Both the position numbers and the translations under genes were made by a program. The notes under the pieces are model-generated. The model searched no databases, was not told the DNA's origin, and saw nothing but the letters and a program-made list of their open reading frames with translations. A stretch of 64,000 nucleotides of DNA from Liquorilactobacillus hordei DSM 19519. Lineage in GTDB: Bacteria; Bacillota; Bacilli; Lactobacillales; Lactobacillaceae. Shown piece by piece: positions 23,896 to 31,475 of the stretch. The DNA is taken from contig NZ_CP049301.1 in assembly GCF_019443985.1 (NCBI RefSeq), positions 62,001 through 126,000 on the forward strand, given 5' to 3'. Numbering within the stretch: position 1 is the stretch's first letter; each line of letters begins with the position of its first letter.

Positions 23896-24227
23896 CGATT
23901 GTTATTAACCATGAGTTTTTTATCTCATGCTCTGGAGGTTTTCCTCATTTTCATCAACTGGTCTATTCCAGTTCAGACTAGCATACATTTTCATCCTCGT
24001 TTAACGTTAGGTATCTAGTTGGCAAAACTAGCATAGTAATCTCTATAAGATTACATGGAGGGCGCTCTTGGTGGGATTATATTCTGTTTTACAGTTTCAC
24101 CCACTATGCGTTACAATACACAATATTCTTTAGTTTATCGTGTTATCTAGGGATTAATATTTTACAACCTTCCCCTATTTCGTCCTCTTTCATATAATGT
24201 GTTTCCACATTAACAGGCAAAGATTTT
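23896..24227 (-). mobile_element. Group I intron without ORF (dnaE intron 2)
   Basis: 332 bases interrupting the polymerase between codons for Gly and Lys-Lys. It follows T (exon end GGT) and ends in G, as group I introns do; the frame inside is blocked (IFAC-stop). Internal repeats such as ATGCTAG (twice) and ATTACTA/TAGT could form P7-like pairing; the full fold was not built. Confidence 0.75.
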
Positions 24228-25124
24228 ACCTATGCCACGCCTAATTAAATCAGCTTGCCCATAGCTCCATCCACAAAAATCAACCAAAAATTGAATAAGT
24301 TGTTCCTGATAAACTAAATTTCCTAGTGTTGGGGCAAGAAATTTATTCAGTGCATCGTGCCCGTTGTCTGTAAATTTACCTTCCGTTACTGATTCAAGAT
24401 AACTTGCTCCACTTGGTCTTTGTGCTGCATTAGCAAGACTTAATAAATCCATATATTTAATATCAGGTACTCTTTCTTTAATTTTTTTCATAGTTTCTTC
24501 TGAGAATAAGTGTCTTAATATACTACCAGCTCTTTCTCCCTCAAATTGGAAAATACCAATATTTGATTCGACCATTGATTGCCACACTTTTTCATCTTGA
24601 AAATCGACAATATCTGTTGAGTTTGGTGTTAAAAAAGGTAACCCAGCTAACTCACAAGACTTTGTTATTAACCCAAGATTATCAAGACCCAATACATCAA
24701 ACTTTGTGAAGTTACAATAGTCTATTTCTTTCATATAAACTTGTGTTACTGGATAATCCCAGCCACTTACAGTTTGAGTACCCATTACGCCTTCTAATGG
24801 TTCTGTACTTACAACAATTCCACAAGCATGTCTACCGAACGAATCAATAACACCAATTATCTCTTTGGCTGTATCAAATAATTTCTTATGAGATTGATAT
24901 ATTGAGTCTGGATAGTTATCCTTAATATCTATTTGATTACATATTCCCTGAATCTCAAACGGAGATTTGTCTTTATAGCCATCCATTCCCTTTGCAATAA
25001 CTTTAATTGCGCCCTTCAGTCCATAAGTGTTAGCTGTCATAATAGATGCGCAATGCAAATTTGGATTTGTCAACAACCATTTTTGAACTTCTATTTTATC
25101 TTCTCCTGACCAATCATGATCTAT
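24228..25124 (-). CDS. dnaE: DNA polymerase III alpha (DnaE-type), exon 2
   Basis: Middle exon, 299 codons, starting ATAGATCATGATTGG so that the joined sequence reads LAD-IDHDW, the catalytic Asp cluster. It contains the third catalytic Asp in FTKFDVLGLDNLG, HACGIVVS, GIFQFEGERAGSILRHL, AAQRPSGA and GNLVYQEQLIQFLV, all DnaE hallmarks, and ends at RRGIG. An apparent start at 25076 is an artefact; the frame is open upstream to the splice site (RIDHDWSGEDKIEVQKW). Confidence 0.92.
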
Positions 25125-26310
25125 CCTAGCTACCGTAACTTGCGTTATACTTTAACACCACATCTTTGTGTGGTCGGAGTAGACTATCTCATCAACTTAT
25201 TTAATTAGTATCATTAAATAAGTGCCTCCCGCTTCGAATTAATTACCAATTAACTCTACTCTACTCAGTTCAACTTAACGTTGCCTTTCGATAGTCGTTA
25301 CACAATTTCCTTTTTCAAGGAGTTAGCACGGTTTTTTCCGCAAGGGAACTCAACCGTTAGCAGATATATTTATATCCACACCCTATATATTTATAGGTTC
25401 AAGAGGTTTGCAATACAGGATCACTCCTGTATGGGACTACTTTGTTCCATCAATTGTAAATATCTGTCGAATTTCCTGTTTAAACAAAAAGCGCTATCCT
25501 TATATAAATGGTTTAATATTCGGAGAACTTGTCGATTTCCGCCCCAACGAATATGAGATACTAACTGGCCTTTTTTCCGTTTTTCTAGATTGATTTTTCT
25601 TTTAGAAATTAAATTGTTTTCTAAAAAATAATCATAAATCCATGTCAGCAAAGCAGTAGTACCTACAAAATCAATTCCATATTCGTAATTGTAATTTCCT
25701 TTACATTTTTTAATAGATCCATCGCCATCCATGTATCCTCTGATAAAATGTCTTTTTAGATTGTTTGATATTTTAGGTGGCAATAATATATTGGTTTTAT
25801 GCTCGACAACTCCATGTTTTATGAGATCATCAACTAGTAAATCACTTGTCATCAATAAACGAGAATAATTTACACCGACTCTATATCCACAAGAGACTTT
25901 ATATCTGTTAATGAGATAATCGGTATTTAGTTCTTTACGAACAAATTCTAATAAATACTCATCAACTCGATTGATTGATATACCAAACCTTTTAGTATTA
26001 CCATTAATTGATATAAAACCATCAGCATATATAAAACCCAATAAGTATGCTTTTTCTTGAGTATCTATATTATTGAAGTACCTTTCGTTATAGATATGAT
26101 GTTTACGAGAATTAATCTTATTACTCCTGATTTCAACGCCCATACTTTTTAACATTCTATTGATAGTACGTGGCTCTCGGTTAAACAACTTCCCTATTTT
26201 TACTGTTGACAATCCCTTTTTATATAATTCAACACTCTTTATCTTTTCTTCGTCAGTTACAATCCTCACACAAACACCTTCTTACTGATATTTGTGATAG
26301 AAACCTATCA
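25125..26310 (-). mobile_element. Group I intron with homing endonuclease (dnaE intron 1)
   Basis: 1186 bases inserted within the active-site codons of the polymerase: exon 1 ends ...GCGGAT, the intron starts TGATAGG and ends ...GCTAGG, exon 2 starts ATAGAT. The T before and G at the end obey group I splicing rules, and the join restores ADIDHD. An endonuclease gene lies near its 5' end (25421-26269), and about 300 bases of non-coding, likely catalytic-core RNA follow it. Confidence 0.85.
25421..26269 (-). CDS. LAGLIDADG homing endonuclease in dnaE intron 1
   Basis: Two LAGLIDADG motifs: LLGFIYADGFIS (about residues 90-101) and HFIRGYMDGDGSI (about 176-188), each with the acidic active-site residue, so it is a single-chain two-motif enzyme. 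The N-terminal HTH (KKGLSTVKIGKLFNREPRTINRML) is a DNA-binding addition. 282 aa. It would cut intronless polymerase alleles at the insertion site. ORF start is soon after the 5' splice site; GTG/ATG choice is uncertain. Confidence 0.93.
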   Translation of the reverse strand: MRIVTDEEKIKSVELYKKGLSTVKIGKLFNREPRTINRMLKSMGVEIRSNKINSRKHHIYNERYFNNIDTQEKAYLLGFIYADGFISINGNTKRFGISINRVDEYLLEFVRKELNTDYLINRYKVSCGYRVGVNYSRLLMTSDLLVDDLIKHGVVEHKTNILLPPKISNNLKRHFIRGYMDGDGSIKKCKGNYNYEYGIDFVGTTALLTWIYDYFLENNLISKRKINLEKRKKGQLVSHIRWGGNRQVLRILNHLYKDSAFCLNRKFDRYLQLMEQSSPIQE

Positions 26311-27537
26311 ATCCGCTAGACTTATTCGCTCAGGGTTCATAAAACGTTCAAAATTCAGATTTTCCTTAACTGAATCAATTTCTGTCGAATTGAGTAAGTA
26401 AGCAATCAAACTACCTGATACACTACCACGAGAATACCCTACTCTTCGACCTTGTTTCTTTGCTTCCTCAATCATAAGCCAATCAGCAAGCATATAACTT
26501 ATAGCCCCGTTTTGTTTATATACTTTAAACTCCTTATTGACTCTACTCATATACTTTTTTCTTTCTTCTTTTGGGAGTTTTGCGATACCCCTTTTTTTCA
26601 TACCCTCCACAATCAGTTCTTTAAATTTACTTTCTTCATCTTTAAATAAATGTGGGTATTTATGAGTTCTGTCTAATTCAAAGTCTTCAACTTGATTAAC
26701 AATTTCCATTGTCGCATCCAGGGCTTTTTCAACAATTCCCCTGCTTACTACGCCTTGTCTTTCAAAAGTTTCAAGCATTTCATCGTAATTCTTGCACCAT
26801 ATCTCAAATTTATCATCGCCCTCATAATCAGATTTTTTACCTCTTTTTATCATTAAGCGAATTTCGTTATGTCGCTGGTTTAGGGCATGAATATCATTTG
26901 AAGCAATTAATTTAAAACCTTTTTTCTTAGCAATTTTTACTAATAGCTTGTTGTACTCTTTTTGTTCCTCATCGATATGTGGCTGCAGTTCCAGATATAC
27001 ACGTTCTTTATTCTGTTCAATGAAGTCAATCCAAGCCTTAAATATTTTTTTATCGCCCTCAACTCTTTTGTTCGTCTGTCTATTCAGATGAGGAAATGTT
27101 TGCCAAAGTGCCCCTGCTAAACATGCTGTTGTTACAAAGATATTGTCTGAAGTATTTTTTAGATCATCAAATAGAATTCTCGGTTTATAATAAAAATGTC
27201 CATCCTGTCTATTAAATGATGCAGAGGATAACCTATTAATCTCTTTCACACCCTCATAATTCTTTGCAATTAGAATTGTATGATACCCTCTATTTTTGTC
27301 TTCCAAATTCATGGTCACATATGCTTCTATTGCATGAATATATTTCATACCAGAATCATTAATAGCCATTTTGTGCTTCATCCATCTTGCTACATTCCCA
27401 TGATTAGTTATACAAACTGCTGGTAATTCGTTTTCCTTGGCATATTTTACATAATCAGTATATTGAGTCACTACTTCAAAATAACCACCTGCGTTGGATT
27501 CATCGGTGTGTTGATGTAAGCTTACCCATTGTTTCAT
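26311..27537 (-). CDS. dnaE: DNA polymerase III alpha (DnaE-type), exon 1
   Basis: N-terminal exon, 409 codons: PHP domain at the start (VSLHQHTDESN; CITNHGNVARWMKHK; IHAIEAYVTM; IASNDIHALNQR) then the palm (GRRVGYSRGSVSGSLIAYLL, FERFMNPERISLAD). The unspliced frame stops two bases after the splice point. ATG 27537 overlaps the end of the preceding gene by four bases. The replicative polymerase of the phage. Confidence 0.93.
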
Positions 27538-27755
27538 TTAATAAACTCGACCACCTCTCTGAATTTTCCGCTACTATTTTTTACAAGTGCGACCCCAACA
27601 GCCTTTACAATTTTATTGCCATATTGAGTATCTACCTTAATAAGACTCCCAATTCTTACTTTATGTCTTAACCCCATAGAGGCAGGAACATGCCACATAT
27701 AAATCTTGTCATTACCTAAATGCTTAGCCAATACCGTATTATTTTTGAATTTCAT
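27534..27755 (-). CDS. Hypothetical protein, 73 aa
   Basis: Start at ATG 27755 behind AAAGGCGGAGAAACT; an upstream in-frame ATG is part of the conserved motif. Beta-rich small domain (VRIGSLIKVDTQYGNKIVKAVGVALVK) resembling an SH3/OB-like fold. Immediately upstream of dnaE and overlapping it, so a polymerase accessory role is possible by context only. Confidence 0.65.
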   Translation of the reverse strand: MKFKNNTVLAKHLGNDKIYMWHVPASMGLRHKVRIGSLIKVDTQYGNKIVKAVGVALVKNSSGKFREVVEFIK

Positions 27756-27769
27756 AGTTTCTCCGCCTT

Positions 27770-27784
27770 TCATTATGTTTATTT
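27770..27784 (-). promoter_or_regulatory. conserved 15-base motif, exact copy
   Basis: AAATAAACATAATGA, then AAGGCGGAG as ribosome binding site; starts the 73-aa gene and dnaE. Confidence 0.6.
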
Positions 27785-27789
27785 GTAGT

Positions 27790-28956
27790 CTAGCTTAATA
27801 ACTCTTTTAACAATTCGTCATCCTCTTCAGCGTCTTCGCTTTCGACATTACCAAATAAATTATCTATCTCTTGTTCATCAAGAAGTGGTTTCTTTATAAT
27901 TCCCATTTCTTCCTTGAATGCTTGACTACTATGATAAGCACATAGCTTTTGACAATAATAATTACTAGAGTCATATGGAAAGTTTATTTCTAGATAGTCA
28001 TTTAAGTCTTCACCCATATCTTCAAGTTCTAATGTATCCTTGCAATATCCTATTATTTTTTCTTCTAACTTTTGACAAATTTCTTCACTTAATTCAATAT
28101 CAATATAATAGTTACTTATTCTGAATTGGTTTCTTACTTCTTCTGGGAGATTGTCCATATTATTATTTTGACTTGCTTCTATTATCATTTCATCAGTAGT
28201 AATTGGATCTACGCCAGCTTTTGGTAATTTTGTTTTTAATTTATTACTCATTTTGAACACCCATTCTGACCTAGCCTGAATAGAATTCTTCCATTTTCCA
28301 TTTTCCATACGATAATTTACTGTACAATACTTTTGCATATCAAATCTACAATGTATCTTATCGTAAGGAAGTCCCGTACGCTGATGTTCTCCTATTGCAT
28401 ACAAAATCAACTGCATAGATTTTTTTGGTAATCCTTTGGGTGAAAATGTTGATTTACTTGAAGTCTTAAAATCAATAATATTTAGATCGCCTTTATCATC
28501 TTTATATTCTGTATCCGCATAACCTACAAAAATGAAGGGCTTTCCATCCTTATCTTTTAATTTAATAAGAATAGGTTTTTCATTATTGACCTTGAATGGA
28601 ATACTATCTGTATTCTTAAAATAATGTTCGATATTATCAAGATAACCATTTTCAATTTTTTTTGTGTCAAACTGAAAAGATTTCGGATCATCTTTCCATT
28701 TTTGGATAAATTCGCCCCATTGATGCTCCATATCAGGATATTTAATATCATTTGCAAGATAATCTTGTATGATTCTATGACATTCTGTACCCATAATAGT
28801 ATAAACATTGTCATTGTTCGCTCTTATTTTATCTATATATAATAACTTATAAGCCCAACGACAATTGAGAAAAGTGCTAATACGCGAAAAAGACCAAATA
28901 CGATTAACACCATATTTTTTCTTTAATAACTCTAGTTCTTCATACTTTAATCTCAT
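27790..28956 (-). CDS. PD-(D/E)XK nuclease, RecB/Cas4-like
   Basis: 388 aa. SFSRISTFLNCRWAYKLLYIDK is the N-terminal block seen in RecB/AddB/Cas4-type nucleases; GTECHRIIQDYL follows, then the active site in GYADTEYKDDKGDLNIIDFKTSS (Asp, about 20 residues, D-x-K) and QLILYAIGEH. The C-terminus has two cysteines (YYCQKLCAYH) but not the full iron-sulphur set. Likely 5'-3' exonuclease or recombination nuclease. ATG 28956 follows AAAGAGGGATTGC right after a conserved motif. Confidence 0.85.
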   Translation of the reverse strand: MRLKYEELELLKKKYGVNRIWSFSRISTFLNCRWAYKLLYIDKIRANNDNVYTIMGTECHRIIQDYLANDIKYPDMEHQWGEFIQKWKDDPKSFQFDTKKIENGYLDNIEHYFKNTDSIPFKVNNEKPILIKLKDKDGKPFIFVGYADTEYKDDKGDLNIIDFKTSSKSTFSPKGLPKKSMQLILYAIGEHQRTGLPYDKIHCRFDMQKYCTVNYRMENGKWKNSIQARSEWVFKMSNKLKTKLPKAGVDPITTDEMIIEASQNNNMDNLPEEVRNQFRISNYYIDIELSEEICQKLEEKIIGYCKDTLELEDMGEDLNDYLEINFPYDSSNYYCQKLCAYHSSQAFKEEMGIIKKPLLDEQEIDNLFGNVESEDAEEDDELLKELLS

Positions 28957-28968
28957 GCAATCCCTCTT

Positions 28969-28983
28969 TCATTATGTTTATTT
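28969..28983 (-). promoter_or_regulatory. conserved 15-base motif, exact copy
   Basis: AAATAAACATAATGA followed at once by AAGAGGG, the ribosome binding site of the nuclease gene. Confidence 0.6.
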
Positions 28984-28994
28984 GTATGATAACA

Positions 28995-30047
28995 TTATAC
29001 AACTTTTCTGTCGATATGTTTATTATAGTTCTTTCTCCATTTTAACAAATAATTCCATTTTTTATATCCCTCGTCTATTGGTGATGATTTATCTTTCAAT
29101 ATATTAAAACTATCATATATATAGCTTATTCTCCTCATTCCTAGAAACTTATTGCATTCCTTTTTAATGAAAGTTTCTCCCTCTGTTTCATTAACCATAA
29201 TATCTTTATCAAAAGCTAAAACAATCTCACAATCTATTGGTGTATTCTTTAAAAGAAACCTGACTTGTTCTTCACTGATCACATGTCCTCCTAATGCCAC
29301 CGAATAACCAATTTCTTTTTCAAATGTAAACTGTTTTAGGACAGATTTTTCTGCTTCAAATAGTATGATCATATTATTTTTTTCTATTCCTTCTTTTGAA
29401 AGAGAATATCCATATAAGTTATTAGTTTTTTTGTAATCCGAAATATAATTCCAATATTTTGGGACATCAAGTTCCGCTGCTAGATCCGCATCCATAGTCG
29501 TTCTTCCTTTTATCCCAACTATTTGATTTGATTTTTCCCAATCATAATGGGGGAATATAATTCTACTCTGCTCTGGATCGTAACATATTTCAAATTTTCT
29601 AGCCACACTGGGTGTTATGCCTTCTTCAATTATTTGTTTGTGTAATCCTTTCACGAATCTATTCAAATAACGCTTAGAATAGAGCTTGTTCTCATGAGTA
29701 TTCTTACTCAATCTTGAGCCATTAGAATATTTTTTTAACAATTTCAATGGATCGTGTTTGTTCTTTACATACTTCATTGAAAGACCTAGGCAGGCATGTA
29801 TAAACATTATCGTGTCTTTTAAAGAATCGTCCATAACAACTTGAATAGCTCCAATAATATCTCCTGAAAAATCTGATGAATATATTGTCGTATATAAACT
29901 TTCGTTCAGTTTAATCGCTACTGAGGTCTTGTTAGTACCATTGGGCGTAGCACATCTAATTTCATTAGCATTATTTTCCCAAATATCATGAAAGCCAGCA
30001 GCTTCAAGAATAGTAATTAATTTGTCTTTATTATTATACAAGTACAT
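28995..30047 (-). CDS. DNA primase (DnaG-like, TOPRIM domain)
   Basis: Makes primers for DNA synthesis. The N-terminal part has the CHC2-type layout (FHDIWENNANEIRCATPNGTN) but not its zinc cysteines; then RKFEICYDPEQSRIIFPHYDW and the TOPRIM motifs IILFEAEKSVLKQ (catalytic Glu) and IVLAFDKDIM (DxD). Helicase motifs are absent. ATG 30047 is behind GAAGGAATTAAAA; GTG 30080 is an alternative. Contiguous with the nuclease and polymerase genes. Confidence 0.82.
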   Translation of the reverse strand: MYLYNNKDKLITILEAAGFHDIWENNANEIRCATPNGTNKTSVAIKLNESLYTTIYSSDFSGDIIGAIQVVMDDSLKDTIMFIHACLGLSMKYVKNKHDPLKLLKKYSNGSRLSKNTHENKLYSKRYLNRFVKGLHKQIIEEGITPSVARKFEICYDPEQSRIIFPHYDWEKSNQIVGIKGRTTMDADLAAELDVPKYWNYISDYKKTNNLYGYSLSKEGIEKNNMIILFEAEKSVLKQFTFEKEIGYSVALGGHVISEEQVRFLLKNTPIDCEIVLAFDKDIMVNETEGETFIKKECNKFLGMRRISYIYDSFNILKDKSSPIDEGYKKWNYLLKWRKNYNKHIDRKVV

Positions 30048-30114
30048 TTTTAATTCCTTCGCCCTCAAATAATTTACCACCCCATATCATAATTAATGAA
30101 ATAAACATATTGAC

Positions 30115-30143
30115 AGTATAATTGTATCATAACATAGAATCAA
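30115..30143 (-). promoter_or_regulatory. Sigma70-type promoter upstream of primase
   Basis: Minus strand TTGATT (30143-30138), 17 bases, TATACT (30120-30115). Placed between the terminator at 30156 and the primase start, so it probably drives the replication genes. A plus-oriented variant of the conserved motif (30099-30113) adjoins it. Confidence 0.6.
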
Positions 30144-30155
30144 AATCTAGGTTAT

Positions 30156-30201
30156 AAAAATAGAAAGTAGCTTTTAAATTTTCAAACCACTTTCTATTTT
30201 T
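30156..30201 (-). terminator. Intrinsic terminator after the SOS-controlled genes
   Basis: AAAAATAGAAAGT / ACTTTCTATTTTT, 13 perfect pairs, right after the stop at 30210 on the minus strand, with a T run. Confidence 0.85.
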
Positions 30202-30209
30202 ATAATTAT

Positions 30210-30443
30210 TTATTTTTCCTTCTTAACATCATGCCAGTCAGTGATCTTACTATCAAAAGAAGCTAAAACTGCTTCTTTTGCATGTTCGAATTCTAAATCG
30301 TTCAATTCAGACCAACGTTCTGCTAGATAATAAGCTAATCTCGATGTGTAAAGATCTAATTCATTTACAGTTACACTTCTTGAAATATTTATTTTAAAAT
30401 CATTTCCCAAAAGTTTACTGATAGTTATTGCATTCTTTTCCAT
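30210..30443 (-). CDS. Hypothetical protein, 77 aa
   Basis: ATG 30443 after GGAGGTAGAA. Soluble, helical and acidic (LYTSRLAYYLAERWSELNDLEFEHAKEAV). Second gene of the unit that starts at the SOS-box promoter and ends at the terminator 30156-30201. Unknown function. Confidence 0.65.
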   Translation of the reverse strand: MEKNAITISKLLGNDFKINISRSVTVNELDLYTSRLAYYLAERWSELNDLEFEHAKEAVLASFDSKITDWHDVKKEK

Positions 30444-30524
30444 TTCTACCTCCAATTAGTAATATAATATGGTACTTAAATATTATCACCAACTCATAAA
30501 CTAGTCAACATATCAAAAGAAATA

Positions 30525-30842
30525 CTATCTTTGAATTAGTTTGTCATTGCTATGCCATCTCAAATTCTCAAAAGCGATGTATCTAATTGTAAAATTTGTA
30601 AGTTTCTCTAATTCCCTGATGATTGATTCTAAATACTCGATATTATATTCTTCATTTTTAAGAGATCGAATAGGTGTAGAACGTGTAAAATGATTTGGCT
30701 TGCCTCTAAGAAAATAAAATCCATAGACTTTATCATAAATATTATTTGTTACATTAATTTGATATCTCGCTCTAATATTAGGGATAAAATATTTGTTTAT
30801 TCTTTCGTTAATTATTTCAGCTTGTTTTTTCGCACTAATCAT
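30525..30842 (-). CDS. Hypothetical protein under a LexA-box promoter, 105 aa
   Basis: ATG 30842 after GAGGTGATTTT. Basic, mixed alpha/beta (YQINVTNNIYDKVYGFYFLRGKPNHFTRSTPIRSL and two helices LESIIRELEKLTNF). No family recognised. The promoter directly upstream has an SOS box in its spacer, so expression should rise on DNA damage. Confidence 0.65.
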   Translation of the reverse strand: MISAKKQAEIINERINKYFIPNIRARYQINVTNNIYDKVYGFYFLRGKPNHFTRSTPIRSLKNEEYNIEYLESIIRELEKLTNFTIRYIAFENLRWHSNDKLIQR

Positions 30843-30859
30843 AAAATCACCTCACACAC

Positions 30860-30888
30860 ATTATACGAACATACGTTCTAACTGTAAA
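30860..30888 (-). promoter_or_regulatory. Promoter with LexA (SOS) box in the spacer
   Basis: Minus strand TTTACA (30888-30883), 17 bases, TATAAT (30865-30860). The spacer contains AGAACGTATGTTCG (30879-30866), which fits the Gram-positive LexA box CGAACRNRYGTTYG at all positions but one end base. Host LexA bound here would block the polymerase. Confidence 0.78.
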
Positions 30889-30942
30889 GTATATTTCATA
30901 ATATCCACATAAAATATTATAGTACGCTTTCTTATATGTTAT

Positions 30943-30950
30943 GATATAAT
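30943..30950 (+). promoter_or_regulatory. Extended -10 promoter of the toxin-like mRNA
   Basis: Reads ATGATATAAT at 30941-30950, giving TATAAT with the TGn extension one base before; no good -35 box. Divergent from the SOS promoter. The transcript would carry a 130-base leader with hairpin GGTAGCTACC 30983-30992 / GGTGGTTACC 31008-31017. Confidence 0.6.
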
Positions 30951-31086
30951 ACTTATAGCTTGAGTCCCTATATTGGAGTTGAGGTAGCTACCGACTTTAA
31001 AAATGGAGGTGGTTACCTTTTAAAATGAACAGTTATTTTTTATTTTTTACGTTATACCACTTGCATTTTAAGTGGAGGTTTCTTAG

Positions 31087-31227
31087 GTGGCTGATATATT
31101 AAAATCTTTCGCCGAAGTAGTACATGAATTGCATGGACTGCCTAACTCTGTTGCATTTGGAGTTTTGATAGTTGTAGTTGTAATTGTAATGATTGTATGT
31201 ACTACGTGTGTAATCTTAAGTAGATAA
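31087..31227 (+). CDS. Small hydrophobic peptide, type I toxin-like, 46 aa
   Basis: GTG start eight bases after GGAGG (31074-31078). An N-terminal amphipathic part (VADILKSFAEVVHELHG) is followed by one very hydrophobic helix (VAFGVLIVVVVIVMIVC) and a short polar end (VILSR). The ribosome binding site is partly closed by the hairpin CCACTT 31057-31062 / AAGTGG 31070-31075. A convergent RNA is encoded opposite and shares its terminator. This is the layout of Fst/par-type and similar type I toxins; a holin-like accessory is the alternative, as the lysis genes are next. Confidence 0.7.
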   Translation: MADILKSFAEVVHELHGLPNSVAFGVLIVVVVIVMIVCTTCVILSR

Positions 31228-31276
31228 AATAAAAACGACTGTCACTTTTATCAAGGGTAGACAGTCGATTTTTATT
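31228..31276. terminator. Bidirectional terminator shared by toxin mRNA and antisense RNA
   Basis: CGACTGTC 31236-31243 pairs with GACAGTCG 31260-31267, flanked by AATAAAAA and ATTTTTATT. Confidence 0.85.
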
Positions 31277-31384
31277 AATTTTATTAGTAATAAACCAGCG
31301 GAGCTACCAGAACTTACAATATTTGCAAGCATCGATGATAGCGAAGAGTAACGTATTGCAAGTACGTTCTCTTTTTTTTTGCTT
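31236..31384 (-). ncRNA. Candidate antitoxin RNA, about 150 nt
   Basis: Would start near 31384 from the consensus promoter at 31391-31419 and end at the shared terminator. Its 5' part forms a stem-loop AACGTA/TACGTT (31368-31350). It carries GGTAGCTCC (near 31312-31304), seven bases of which can pair with AGCTACC in the toxin mRNA leader, besides full complementarity across the terminator. No ORF inside. Transcription is predicted, not shown. Confidence 0.6.
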
Positions 31385-31390
31385 ACTTGT

Positions 31391-31419
31391 ATTATAGATT
31401 ATTTGCAAATAAATGTAAA
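31391..31419 (-). promoter_or_regulatory. Promoter of the antisense RNA
   Basis: Minus strand TTTACA (31419-31414), 17 bases, TATAAT (31396-31391): near-consensus sigma70 promoter with no gene downstream on that strand. Confidence 0.75.
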
Positions 31420-31441
31420 CATAAGCACTGCATTTCTGTAA

Positions 31442-31467
31442 TATGTATGCCAATCATTTCTGATTGG
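31442..31467 (-). repeat. Hairpin-ATACATA border element, copy 1
   Basis: After the endolysin stop on the minus strand: CCAATCA-GAAA-TGATTGG followed by CATACATA. Nearly the same sequence occurs at 40651-40680. Confidence 0.6.
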
Positions 31468-31475
31468 ACTTAAAT

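Noticed and set aside
22720..27537. Three separate polymerase genes
   Set aside because: The pieces are consecutive parts of one DnaE and join in frame at sites obeying group I intron rules.
30099..30113. Conserved motif as start signal for a plus-strand gene
   Set aside because: Variant copy in plus orientation with no plus-strand gene for almost 1 kb; kept only as a motif variant.
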